DNA from: Laedolimicola sp934402125
Lineage (GTDB): Bacteria > Bacillota > Clostridia > Lachnospirales > Lachnospiraceae
Direction: 5' to 3'
Assembly (NCBI RefSeq): GCF_052065835.1
Contig: NZ_JBQHTG010000002.1
Location: forward strand, 248,001-312,000
DNA length: 64,000 nt
A model generated the notes under the pieces. It was not told the DNA's origin. It searched no databases and saw nothing but the letters and a program-made list of their open reading frames with translations. Positions 41,392 through 49,949 of the stretch are shown piece by piece. Numbering within the stretch: the first letter of the stretch is position 1; each line of letters starts with the position of its first letter. Both the position numbers and the translations under genes were made by a program.

Positions 41392-43117
41392 ATCCACATT
41401 AAAAAGAGTCCTTTGCTATATCGAAGGGTATCGATTGTATCTGCTGGCGTCCATTCTGCTGGCGGTTCTGACCGTGGCCCTGACCCTGTATGCGCCGATT
41501 CTCACCGGAGACGCCATCGACTATATGATGGGAAAGGGAGCGGTAGACTTTGCGGCCCTTCTGAAGCTTCTGACAAAGCTGGGCGTCATCATCGGATCCA
41601 CCTCTGTATTCCAGTGGCTCATGAACCTCTGCAACAACCATATCACTTATAAGGTCGTGATGGACGTACGGACCGAGGCCTTTGACCATATGCAGGATCT
41701 GCCCCTGAGTTATATCGACAGCCATCCACAGGGCGACATCGTCAGCCGTCTAATCGCGGATATCGACCAGTTTTCCGACGGCCTGCTGATGGGTTTTACC
41801 CAGTTATTTACAGGCGCAATGACGATTCTGGGAACTCTTCTGTTCATGCTCTCGGTCAATGTGGGCATTACCCTTGTGGTGGTCTGCATTACGCCGCTGT
41901 CCCTTCTGGTGGCCAGCTTTATCGCCCGGCGGACCCACAGCATGTTCAAGCTTCAGTCTGAGACCCGGGGCGAGCTCACCGGACTCATCGACGAGATGGT
42001 GGGAAATCAGAAGGTAGTCAAGGCTTTTGGGCATGAAGAAGAAGCCATTGCGCAGTTTGATGAGATTAACCGGAAGCTGCAGAAGCACAGTCTGCGGGCG
42101 ATTTTCTATTCTTCCATTACCAATCCGGCTACCCGGTTTGTCAACAGCATGGTTTACGCAGGTGTGGGCGTGGCAGGCGCTTTTGCGGCTATCCGGGGAG
42201 GATTGAGCGTGGGCCAGCTTTCCTGCTTCTTAAGTTATGCCAATCAGTACACCAAGCCCTTTAATGAGATCTCCGGTGTGGTCACCGAGCTTCAGAATGC
42301 CCTGGCCTGCGCGGAGCGTGTCTTTGATTTTATCGACCAGAAGCCCATGAGCGCGGATCCGGCGGACGGCCCCCATATCGAGAAGGCAGAGGGCAGTGTG
42401 GATCTGGAACATGTAGAGTTCTCCTATACGAAGGACAGAGAACTGATCAAGAACCTGAATTTGCATGTAAAGCCCGGCCAGAGAATCGCCATCGTGGGTC
42501 CCACCGGCTGCGGCAAGAGTACGCTTATCAATCTGCTGATGCGTTTCTACGACGTGGACGCAGGCTGCATTTCTGTGGACGGAACGCCCATTCAGGAGCT
42601 GACCCGGGAAAATCTGCGGCAGCAGTACGGTATGGTGCTTCAGGAGACCTGGCTGAAGTCCGCGACGGTTCGCGACAACATTTCCTATGGAAAGCCGGAC
42701 GCCACGGAGGAAGAGATTATCGAGGCGGCGAAGGCCTCCCACGCCCACAGCTTTATCCGGCGTCTGCCCAAGGGCTATGACACGGTGCTTTCGGAGGACG
42801 GCGGAAGTCTTTCCCAGGGCCAGAAGCAGCTGCTGTGTATTGCCCGGGTTATGCTGTGTCTGCCGCCCATGCTGATTCTGGACGAGGCCACCTCCAGCAT
42901 TGACACCCGTACAGAACTTCGGATTCAGAACGCTTTTGCGAAAATGATGGAGGGGCGTACCAGCTTCATCGTAGCCCACCGGCTGTCTACCATCCGGGAG
43001 GCAGATGTGATTCTCGTTATGCGGGACGGACAGATTATCGAGCAGGGTACCCACGAGAGTCTGCTTGCGGCAGGGGGCTTTTATGCAGAGCTGTACAACA
43101 GCCAATGGGCTGTGTAA
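41381..43117 (+). CDS. heterodimeric ABC exporter, catalytically competent subunit
   Basis: Second half-exporter of the pair, 578 residues, six membrane segments then an ATPase domain. Walker A is GPTGCGKST. The signature is LSQGQ (477-481) instead of LSGGQ. Walker B is MLILDE with the catalytic glutamate Glu502 (DEATSS). Combined with the first subunit this gives one canonical ATP site and one degenerate site, as in BmrCD, LmrCD and TM287/288. The frame could begin 57 bases upstream, but ATG 41381, preceded by AGAGGAGGAAAAGG, overlaps the first gene by 11 bases in a coupled arrangement. Confidence 0.92.
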   Translation: MKRKSTLKRVLCYIEGYRLYLLASILLAVLTVALTLYAPILTGDAIDYMMGKGAVDFAALLKLLTKLGVIIGSTSVFQWLMNLCNNHITYKVVMDVRTEAFDHMQDLPLSYIDSHPQGDIVSRLIADIDQFSDGLLMGFTQLFTGAMTILGTLLFMLSVNVGITLVVVCITPLSLLVASFIARRTHSMFKLQSETRGELTGLIDEMVGNQKVVKAFGHEEEAIAQFDEINRKLQKHSLRAIFYSSITNPATRFVNSMVYAGVGVAGAFAAIRGGLSVGQLSCFLSYANQYTKPFNEISGVVTELQNALACAERVFDFIDQKPMSADPADGPHIEKAEGSVDLEHVEFSYTKDRELIKNLNLHVKPGQRIAIVGPTGCGKSTLINLLMRFYDVDAGCISVDGTPIQELTRENLRQQYGMVLQETWLKSATVRDNISYGKPDATEEEIIEAAKASHAHSFIRRLPKGYDTVLSEDGGSLSQGQKQLLCIARVMLCLPPMLILDEATSSIDTRTELRIQNAFAKMMEGRTSFIVAHRLSTIREADVILVMRDGQIIEQGTHESLLAAGGFYAELYNSQWAV

Positions 43118-43130
43118 ACTCGGATTTTGC

Positions 43131-43158
43131 TTGACAAAGCGGTCTGGTGTGATATGAT
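43131..43158 (+). promoter_or_regulatory. promoter for leuS
   Basis: TTGACA (43131-43136), 16 bp spacer, TATGAT (43153-43158). The leader of about 50 bases is too short for a T-box. Confidence 0.8.
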
Positions 43159-43215
43159 AAAATGCAGTGGAAATTTATTTTTACGAAGCAATTAAGATAA
43201 GAGGAGTGGAAAAAA

Positions 43216-45633
43216 ATGGCAGTACCATTTAACCACCACGCGGTGGAAGAGAAATGGCGGAAACACTGGGAAGAGCATCCGGTGAACGTCAACGACGGAA
43301 AAAAACCGAAATACTATTGTCTGGATATGTTCCCGTATCCGTCAGGCAACGGACTTCATGTAGGTCACTGGAGAGGTTATGTGATCAGTGATGTGTGGAG
43401 CCGTTATAAGCTGATGCAGGGACATTATATCATTCATCCCATGGGCTGGGACGCTTTCGGCCTTCCGGCTGAGAACTACGCCATCAAGATGGGTGTGCAT
43501 CCGGCAAAATCTACCGCAGAGAATGTGGCAAATATTAAGAGACAGATCAACGATATCGCAGCTTTGTATGACTGGGATATGGAAGTGAATACGACAGATC
43601 CGAAGTTCTACAAGTGGACCCAGTGGATCTTTGTACAGATGTTCAAGAAGGGCCTGGCTTATGAGAAGGAGTTCCCCATCAACTGGTGTCCGTCCTGTAA
43701 GACCGGTCTGGCAAACGAAGAGGTTGTCAACGGCTGCTGTGAGCGCTGCGGTACCCCGGTTACCAAGAAGAACCTGCGTCAGTGGATGCTGAAGATTACC
43801 GCATACGCAGACAGACTTCTGGACGATCTGGATAAGCTGGACTGGCCGGAGAAGGTTAAGAAGATGCAGACCGAGTGGATTGGAAAGTCCTACGGCGCAG
43901 AGGTAGATTTCCAGGTAGAGGGAAGCGATGAGAAGATCACCGTATATACCACCCGTCCGGATACTCTGTACGGAGCGACCTTTATGGTTCTGGCCCCGGA
44001 GCATGCGCTGGCTTCCAAGCTGGCGACCGATGAGACCAGAGCTGCCGTAGAAGAATATATCTTCAAATCCTCCATGCGTTCCAACGTGGACCGTGTACAG
44101 GATAAGGAGAAGACAGGCGTATTTACCGGAAGCTATGCCATCAACCCGATCAACGGCGCGAAGGTACCCATCTGGCTTTCCGATTACGTACTGGCTGATT
44201 ATGGTACCGGCGCTATCATGTGCGTACCGGCCCATGACGACCGTGACTTTGAGTTCGCGAAGAAATTCAACATTCCGATTATCCAGGTTATCGCAAAGGA
44301 TGGTAAGGAAATCGAGAATATGACAGAGGCTTACACAGAGGCAAGCGGAACCATGATCAATTCCGGCGACTGGAATGGTATGGAATCCGCAGTGCTGAAG
44401 AAGGAAGCTCCGCTTATCATCGAGAAAATGGGCGTAGGTAAAAAGACGGTCAACTACAAGCTGCGTGACTGGGTATTCTCCCGTCAGCGCTACTGGGGCG
44501 AGCCGATCCCGATTATCCACTGCCCCAAGTGCGGCAATGTTCCGGTCCCGGAGGATCAGCTTCCCCTGGAGCTGCCGAAGGTTGACAGCTATCAGCCCAC
44601 CGGTACCGGAGAGTCTCCGCTGGCTGCCATTGACGAGTGGGTGAATACCACCTGTCCCTGCTGTGGTGCGCCTGCAAAGAGAGAGACCAACACCATGCCC
44701 CAGTGGGCAGGCTCCTCCTGGTATTTCCTGCGTTACGTGGACAACCATAACGATGAAGAGCTGGTAAGCCGTGAAAAGGCTGACAAGTATCTGCCGGTTG
44801 ATATGTACATCGGCGGCGTGGAGCACGCGGTACTTCATCTGCTGTACTCCCGTTTCTATACCAAGTTCCTGCATGATATCGGAGTGGTAGACTTTGACGA
44901 GCCGTTTACCAAGCTGTTCAATCAGGGTATGATTACCGGTAAGAACGGTATCAAGATGAGTAAGTCCAAGGGAAATGTGGTTTCCCCGGATGATTTGATC
45001 CGCGATTATGGCTGTGACGCGCTCCGGATGTATGAGATGTTCGTCGGACCGCCCGAGCTGGACGCAGAGTGGGACGACAGAGGTATCGACGGCGTATCCC
45101 GTTTCCTGAAGCGTTTTTGGAACCTGGTTCTGGACAATAAGGATAAGGAAACAAAGGAGACTCCGGAGAGTGTGAAGCTCCGTCACAAGATGGTTTATGA
45201 CATCACCACCCGTCTGAACAGCTTCAGCCTGAATACGGTTATTTCCGGCTTCATGGAGTACAACAATAAGCTGATCGATCTGGCAAAGCGTCAGGACGGT
45301 CTGGATAAGGAGACCCTGGAGACAGCCGTTACGCTGATTGCTCCGTTCGCGCCCCATATTGCAGAGGAGCTCTGGGAGCAGCTCGGTCACAGCGAGACCG
45401 TCTTCGGACACGGCTGGCCGGATGCGGATGAGGAAGCCATGAAGGACGACGAGATCGAGATCGCGGTTCAGGTCAACGGCAAGACCCGCGGAACGGTAAC
45501 CCTGTCCACCAGCGTATCCAAGGACGAGGCCATTGCGGCAGGAAAAGAAATCGTAGCAGACTGGCTGAAGGGTACAATTGTAAAAGAGATTTATGTGCCC
45601 GGAAGAATCATTAATATCGTGGTAAAGCCCTAA
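43216..45633 (+). CDS. leuS: leucyl-tRNA synthetase
   Basis: Class I synthetase charging tRNA-Leu, 805 residues, normal bacterial length. FPYPSGNGLHVGHWRGY contains the HIGH motif (HVGH, 48-51). The zinc-ribbon-like CPSCKTGLANEEVVNGCCERCG lies near 158-180. The CP1 editing domain (about 225-420) has the TTRPDTLYG threonine-rich loop and the conserved DDRDFEFA aspartate region. KMSKS is intact at 580-584. The C-terminal domain ends in RIINIVVKP. GAGGAG about 10 bases upstream sets the start. The ClC gene overlaps the stop by one base (TAATG). Confidence 0.97.
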   Translation: MAVPFNHHAVEEKWRKHWEEHPVNVNDGKKPKYYCLDMFPYPSGNGLHVGHWRGYVISDVWSRYKLMQGHYIIHPMGWDAFGLPAENYAIKMGVHPAKSTAENVANIKRQINDIAALYDWDMEVNTTDPKFYKWTQWIFVQMFKKGLAYEKEFPINWCPSCKTGLANEEVVNGCCERCGTPVTKKNLRQWMLKITAYADRLLDDLDKLDWPEKVKKMQTEWIGKSYGAEVDFQVEGSDEKITVYTTRPDTLYGATFMVLAPEHALASKLATDETRAAVEEYIFKSSMRSNVDRVQDKEKTGVFTGSYAINPINGAKVPIWLSDYVLADYGTGAIMCVPAHDDRDFEFAKKFNIPIIQVIAKDGKEIENMTEAYTEASGTMINSGDWNGMESAVLKKEAPLIIEKMGVGKKTVNYKLRDWVFSRQRYWGEPIPIIHCPKCGNVPVPEDQLPLELPKVDSYQPTGTGESPLAAIDEWVNTTCPCCGAPAKRETNTMPQWAGSSWYFLRYVDNHNDEELVSREKADKYLPVDMYIGGVEHAVLHLLYSRFYTKFLHDIGVVDFDEPFTKLFNQGMITGKNGIKMSKSKGNVVSPDDLIRDYGCDALRMYEMFVGPPELDAEWDDRGIDGVSRFLKRFWNLVLDNKDKETKETPESVKLRHKMVYDITTRLNSFSLNTVISGFMEYNNKLIDLAKRQDGLDKETLETAVTLIAPFAPHIAEELWEQLGHSETVFGHGWPDADEEAMKDDEIEIAVQVNGKTRGTVTLSTSVSKDEAIAAGKEIVADWLKGTIVKEIYVPGRIINIVVKP

Positions 45634-46961
45634 TGGATGAACAGAAGCAAAACGAGATAAAAACTGAAAACACAGAAGAGCTGCGGGAGGGTGTTCTCCC
45701 GCAGCTTGAGAATCGGTTCCGGATTACGATCTGGAACCGATTAGTCGTTCTGGTTAAGTGGCTGGTATTCGCGACCCTGACCGGAATAGCCCTGGGATTG
45801 GTGGGAACGGCCTTTGGAAAGGGCGTATCTATGGCAACTGCCTTCCGAATGGAGCACCCCTGGATTCTCTACGGACTGCCCTTCGCGGGAGTCCTGATTG
45901 TCTGGATGTATCAATGGGAGCGGAAGCAGGAGCGGAGCAGCACCAATATGGTGCTGGACGCGATCCATGCAGAGCGCGAGATTCCGCTGAAGACGGCGCC
46001 GCTGATCTTCATTTCCACCATTCTGACCCATCTGTTCGGCGGCTCCGCAGGACGCGAGGGCGCGGCCCTGCAGCTGGGAGGCAGCATCGGAAACTTTTTG
46101 GGCAGGATTCTGCGGATTGATGAAAATGACCGGCGCGTTATGATTATGGCCGGAATGAGCGCAGCCTTTTCCGCCCTGTTTGGCACGCCCATGGCGGCCA
46201 CGGTGTTCTCCATGGAGGTTGTCAGCGTGGGAATCATGCATTACGCAGCACTGGTGCCCTGCGTGGTGGCGTCCTATATTGCCTATGGGGTCGCCTGTCA
46301 TTTCGGACTGACCGGAGAGCGCTTCGCGTTAGGCGTTTTGCCGAAACTGAATCCGGTCAACGGGCTCAAGATTATGGTTCTGGGTCTGTGCTGCGCGGCA
46401 GTCAGTATTCTGTTCTGCGTGGTGCTGCATAAGACAGAGGAACTGTTCGCGGAAAAGATTCCGAATGCCTTTGTGCGTCCGCTGGTGTCCGGCGCTCTGA
46501 TTATCCTTCTGACCCTTGCTTTAGGAACCACGGATTATCTGGGAACCGGTATGCAGGTGGTGGAGCGCGCCGTGGTAGAGCAGCAGGTGTTCTGGGCGGC
46601 ATTTTTGCTGAAGATCCTGTTTACGGCAATTACGCTGTCCGGCGGCTTTAAAGGCGGCGAGATTGTTCCCACCTTCTTTGTGGGAGCCACCTTCGGCTGT
46701 CTGATGGGACAGATTTTACATATTTCCCCATCTCTGGCAGGCGCCTGCGGTATGGCGGCCGTATTTTGCGGCGTTACCAACAGCCCCATTTCTTCTCTGC
46801 TTATCAGTCTGGAGATGTTCGGCTTCGAAGGAGCCCCCTTTTACTTTATCGCAATCGCTATCAGCTATATGCAGTCCGGATATTATGGGCTGTACCGCAG
46901 TCAGAAGATTATGTATTCCAAGGTAAAGACACAGTTTATCAACCGTAACGCCAAGGAATAG
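45633..46961 (+). CDS. ClC-family chloride channel/transporter
   Basis: A 442-residue ClC protein with the usual internally duplicated membrane architecture. GSAGREGAALQLGGSIG matches the GREGP selectivity-filter region with the gating glutamate. FGTPMAATVFSMEV and the later FKGGEIVPTFFVGATFGC are further conserved filter and helix-N stretches. Prokaryotic members are Cl-/H+ or F-/H+ exchangers; the GREG motif with a glutamate gate points to the chloride type rather than the fluoride type. No C-terminal CBS domains are present. The ATG overlaps the leuS stop and has no good ribosome site, so it probably depends on leuS translation. Confidence 0.9.
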   Translation: MDEQKQNEIKTENTEELREGVLPQLENRFRITIWNRLVVLVKWLVFATLTGIALGLVGTAFGKGVSMATAFRMEHPWILYGLPFAGVLIVWMYQWERKQERSSTNMVLDAIHAEREIPLKTAPLIFISTILTHLFGGSAGREGAALQLGGSIGNFLGRILRIDENDRRVMIMAGMSAAFSALFGTPMAATVFSMEVVSVGIMHYAALVPCVVASYIAYGVACHFGLTGERFALGVLPKLNPVNGLKIMVLGLCCAAVSILFCVVLHKTEELFAEKIPNAFVRPLVSGALIILLTLALGTTDYLGTGMQVVERAVVEQQVFWAAFLLKILFTAITLSGGFKGGEIVPTFFVGATFGCLMGQILHISPSLAGACGMAAVFCGVTNSPISSLLISLEMFGFEGAPFYFIAIAISYMQSGYYGLYRSQKIMYSKVKTQFINRNAKE

Positions 46962-46975
46962 GTGGTGTGCGTCCG

Positions 46976-47299
46976 TTACTTCATAAAACTCCGCGCAAGC
47001 TTCACCATCTGTTCCATCCGGGCAATCTCTTCCTCGGATTTTCCCTGCTTCAGTGAATCAAAGATCGCCTCAAACTCGTTGTCTGTCATTTCCTTCCCTG
47101 AATTTTGGGCCTGGTTCATAAGTTTCTGTAATTCGTTTGGATCCATTGCGCCATTCCTTTCTGAGGCTGCGTTGGAATACTGTATATAGAATGTCATCAT
47201 TTCCATCATCCGCAGAAGTGAGTCGATTTTCTGATTCAGCTCGCAGCATTTTCGCTGCAGCTCATGAAGAATTCGATAGCTTTCTTCTCCCGGTCCCAT
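46976..47299 (-). CDS. small helical protein of unknown function
   Basis: A 107-residue protein not recognised as a characterised family. The first 45 residues (ESYRILHELQRKCCELNQKIDSLLRMM) look like a coiled coil. The middle is N/Q-rich, and the C-terminal part KEMTDNEFEAIFDSLKQGKSEEEIARMEQM is strongly helical and acidic. No signal peptide or membrane segment. A strong CCAGGAGG about 8 bases before the ATG and ordinary codon use argue that it is real. It is convergent with the ClC gene and lies downstream of the Cys/Gly-rich gene on the same strand, separated from it by a 19 bp hairpin. Confidence 0.75.
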   Translation of the reverse strand: MGPGEESYRILHELQRKCCELNQKIDSLLRMMEMMTFYIQYSNAASERNGAMDPNELQKLMNQAQNSGKEMTDNEFEAIFDSLKQGKSEEEIARMEQMVKLARSFMK

Positions 47300-47365
47300 C
47301 CGGCAGCCTCCTGGTCTTTTGAAATAAGTATATGGAAATCCTTTGGAAAATATGAAGCCGGAAAC

Positions 47366-47407
47366 AGCCGAAAGGGAGGAAAGCGTCTGCTTTCCTCCCT
47401 TTTGGCT
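47366..47407 (-). terminator. strong hairpin downstream of the Cys/Gly-rich small gene
   Basis: Bases 47366-47384 (AGCCGAAAGGG onward) pair with 47389-47407 over 19 bp with one G-U pair and a 4-base loop. It lies 15 bases beyond the stop of the minus-strand gene at 47422, in terminator position, but the T tract after it on the minus strand is weak. Confidence 0.55.
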
Positions 47408-47421
47408 TCACTGCGAAGAAA

Positions 47422-47685
47422 TCAGCAGCCGCAGCCATTTCCACAGCTATTGCCACAGCCACAGCCGCCGAAGGAGCCGCCTCCCCAGCCGCCGCAGCAG
47501 ACGAGCAGCAGAATCAGCCACAGACAGCTGTTGTCATTGCCACAGCCGTTCCCGCCGAAGCCGCCGTTGCCGTTTCCACAGCAGGAGGTCAGAAGCAGGA
47601 TCCAGATCAGGGCGCTGCAGCAGCTGTTGTTACCGGTGTCACAACTGCATCCGCATCCGCAGTTTGTAGCAGCTAAATCACTCAT
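47422..47685 (-). CDS. glycine- and cysteine-rich small protein (HCB/chorion-like)
   Basis: An 87-residue protein composed mainly of Gly, Cys and Asn. The start MSDLAATNCGCGCSC is followed by two short hydrophobic stretches, ALIWILLLTSCC (about 25-36) and LWLILLLVCC (about 54-63), each followed by Gly/Asn/Cys repeats (GNGNGGFGGNGCGN; GGWGGGSFGGCGCGN). The two halves look like a duplication. Clostridial proteins of this make-up are often labelled chorion-class high-cysteine proteins; their function is unknown, and a coat or envelope role is only a guess. GGAGG sits about 8 bases before the ATG and a promoter is readable upstream, so it is a real gene. The opposite strand also gives long repetitive open frames that are composition artefacts. 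Confidence 0.75.
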   Translation of the reverse strand: MSDLAATNCGCGCSCDTGNNSCCSALIWILLLTSCCGNGNGGFGGNGCGNDNSCLWLILLLVCCGGWGGGSFGGCGCGNSCGNGCGC

Positions 47686-47723
47686 AAGAAATCCTCCAGA
47701 GAAATGAATTATTTTATATTGCC

Positions 47724-47752
47724 ATAGTATGTGGGGAGAAAAGAAGTGTGAA
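47724..47752 (-). promoter_or_regulatory. candidate promoter for the Cys/Gly-rich gene
   Basis: On the minus strand TTCACA (47752 to 47747), 17 bp spacer, TACTAT (47729 to 47724). The -10 region also reads CATACTAT, which resembles the CATAnnnT of mother-cell sporulation sigma factors, so the sigma type is uncertain. Confidence 0.45.
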
Positions 47753-47871
47753 AAAAGATCACGAAAAATTTACAGGGATATTGCTTGTAACATTTGCGGT
47801 TTTATGAGAAAATAGGCTGGTAGGGCAAAAAAGCCTTACCAAATTGGATACTGAAGAAAGGAAGGGTACTT

Positions 47872-48660
47872 ATGCCTGCAACCTACGCACATTATAAATT
47901 CGGAAAGAAAGTTTACCGGGCGCTTCCCAGTGAGCTGCGCAAGATTATAAAGGAGAACGGAGCCGCTTATATGCTGGGACTTCATGGACCGGATCTCCTG
48001 TTTTACTATCGTCCTTATTTTAAAAACCGTATCAACCAGAGGGGCGTTGAAATGCATAAGGAGACAGCCTACTCATTTTTTGAGAAAGCCAGACGGCAGT
48101 ACCGGAAGCGGCCCAATTATGTATTGCTGTCTTATCTCTGTGGCTTTATGTGCCATTATATGCTGGACAGTGAATGCCATCCCTATATCAGACGTTATAT
48201 GGAGGAGCGGGGACTGGGACATCTGGAAATCGAGACGGATTTTGACCGGGAGCTGATGATTGAGGACGGAAAGGATCCGGTGAGAAACGACTGCACCCGG
48301 CATCTGGTGCGGGATCTGGATACAGAGGAGGCGATTGCGTCTGTCCTGGACGGCGTGACGGCGGATCAGGTGGATCGCTGTATTCTGGGCTTCCGGAAGA
48401 CCATCCGGCTGTTTCAGTGCTCATCCAGGGTGAAGGCAAGATTCCTGAAGGGCTTTTTCACGCTGATTGGACAGAAAAAGAATCTGGGTGGTCTGGTGAT
48501 GGACGGACAGGTCAATCTGGAATGCGTCGAAAGCGGTATGACGTTGGAGCGCCGTCTGAATCAGGCAGTGGAGCCTGCGGCAGAGGAAATCCAGAAATAC
48601 GTCCGTGTCATCGGCACACACGCGGAGCTCAGCGAGCGCCTGAACCGGGATTTTGAATAA
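47872..48660 (+). CDS. zinc-dependent phospholipase C-like protein
   Basis: A 262-residue protein of the PF00882-type zinc-dependent phospholipase C fold. The start MPATYAHYKFG, then LGLHGPDLLFYYRP (about residue 36), MHKETAYSFF and GFMCHYMLDSECHPYI supply the His and Asp residues that bind the zinc cluster in this fold. It has no signal peptide, unlike secreted clostridial alpha toxins, so it is likely an intracellular or housekeeping member of unknown substrate. GAAGGAAGGG lies before the ATG. The MFS gene follows after 23 bases, probably in one operon with the two subtilases. Confidence 0.8.
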   Translation: MPATYAHYKFGKKVYRALPSELRKIIKENGAAYMLGLHGPDLLFYYRPYFKNRINQRGVEMHKETAYSFFEKARRQYRKRPNYVLLSYLCGFMCHYMLDSECHPYIRRYMEERGLGHLEIETDFDRELMIEDGKDPVRNDCTRHLVRDLDTEEAIASVLDGVTADQVDRCILGFRKTIRLFQCSSRVKARFLKGFFTLIGQKKNLGGLVMDGQVNLECVESGMTLERRLNQAVEPAAEEIQKYVRVIGTHAELSERLNRDFE

Positions 48661-48683
48661 AGCAGACAGCGGGGGAGAATCAC

Positions 48684-49919
48684 ATGAATAAGACAACCAA
48701 ACTGGAACGGCGCTGGATTTTGTACGATGTAGGCAATTCCGCCTTTGTACTTCTGGCCGCTACAATTATACCGATCTACTATAAAAATATTGCCCAGAGC
48801 AGCGGAATTTCTGCGGCGGATTCTACCGCCTATTTCAGCTATGCCACATCGCTGGTAACGATTATCGTGGCGATTCTGGGCCCGATTCTGGGAAGCTTTG
48901 CGGACACGAAGGGCTTTAAGAAGCCGGTATTTACCTTTTTTATGATGATGGGCGTGCTGGGCTGCGCCGGGTTAGCGGTTCCGAAAACCTGGCTTGCTTT
49001 TCTGGCGGTCTATGTAATTGCGAAAGTGGGACTCAATGCCAGTCTGGTCTTTTATGACGCCATGCTGGGAGACATTACCACCGACGAACGGATGGATGAG
49101 GTATCTGCCCGGGGCTATGCCTGGGGCTATATCGGAAGCTGTATTCCCTTTGTATTCAGCCTGGTCTTTGTATTGCAGTCGGATACCTTCGGAATCTCCG
49201 GGAATCTGGCCATGGCGCTGGCGTTTCTGGTCAACGCAGCCTGGTGGCTCCTGGTGACGCTGCCGCTTTTGAAAAGCTATCAGCAGCTTCACTATGTGGA
49301 GCGGACGCAGCATCCGGTACGGGACAGCTTCCGGCGTCTGGGGCAGAGCTTCCGGGAGATCCGGAAGACGCCACAGATCTGGTATTTTCTGCTGGCCTTC
49401 TTCTGCTATATCGACGGCGTCTATACGATTATTGATATGGCGACCTCCTACGGAAAGGACGTGGGAATCAGCGATACGAATCTTCTGCTGGCGCTGCTTC
49501 TGACCCAGGTGGTGGCATTTCCCTGCTCCATTCTGTTTGGACAGCTTTCCCGGAAGATTCGCAATACCACACTGATTCAGGCTTCTATTATCGGATATTT
49601 TGGCGTGGTTCTGTTTGCCCTGCAGCTGGATAAGGCCTGGGAATTCTGGTTCCTGGCCGTGTGGGTGGCCGTGTTCCAGGGGGCGATCCAGTCCCTGTCC
49701 CGTTCCTATTTTGCGCGGATCATTCCCAAAGAAAAGGCAACGGAGTTTTTCGGATTTTTCGATATCTTTGGCAAGGGAGCGGCCTTTGTGGGTACGATGC
49801 TGATGGGAATTTCCACACAGCTGTTCAACACCTCCCGGGCAGGGGTAGCCATGCTTGCGCTTATGTTTGCGGCAGGCTTTGTGCTGTTTCGAATGGCAGT
49901 CCGGTGTGAAGCTGCATAA
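48684..49919 (+). CDS. Atg22/UMF1-like MFS transporter
   Basis: A 411-residue major facilitator with about 12 membrane segments. RRWILYDVGNSAFVLL at the start and GSFADTKGFKKP after the second segment identify the UMF1 (Atg22-like vacuole effluxer) branch. GYAWGYIGSCIPF and FWFLAVWVAVFQGAIQSLSRSYFA are also typical. Yeast Atg22 exports amino acids from the vacuole; substrates of bacterial members are mostly unknown. It is positioned in a run of same-strand genes with the phospholipase C-like gene before it and a subtilase 30 bases after it. Confidence 0.87.
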   Translation: MNKTTKLERRWILYDVGNSAFVLLAATIIPIYYKNIAQSSGISAADSTAYFSYATSLVTIIVAILGPILGSFADTKGFKKPVFTFFMMMGVLGCAGLAVPKTWLAFLAVYVIAKVGLNASLVFYDAMLGDITTDERMDEVSARGYAWGYIGSCIPFVFSLVFVLQSDTFGISGNLAMALAFLVNAAWWLLVTLPLLKSYQQLHYVERTQHPVRDSFRRLGQSFREIRKTPQIWYFLLAFFCYIDGVYTIIDMATSYGKDVGISDTNLLLALLLTQVVAFPCSILFGQLSRKIRNTTLIQASIIGYFGVVLFALQLDKAWEFWFLAVWVAVFQGAIQSLSRSYFARIIPKEKATEFFGFFDIFGKGAAFVGTMLMGISTQLFNTSRAGVAMLALMFAAGFVLFRMAVRCEAA

Positions 49920-49949
49920 AATAAGAGAAAAGCAGGGAGTCTTTTCCTT

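Noticed and set aside
43342..45411. 689-codon open frame on the minus strand across leuS
   Set aside because: It lies wholly opposite leuS, whose motifs are intact. It has no ribosome site and its translation resembles no protein family; it is a by-product of leuS codon use.
47264..47707. Plus-strand frames rich in Pro/Gln or Ser/Arg opposite the Cys/Gly-rich gene
   Set aside because: They are antisense readings of the repetitive GGC/TGC codons of the minus-strand gene, which has the ribosome site and promoter.
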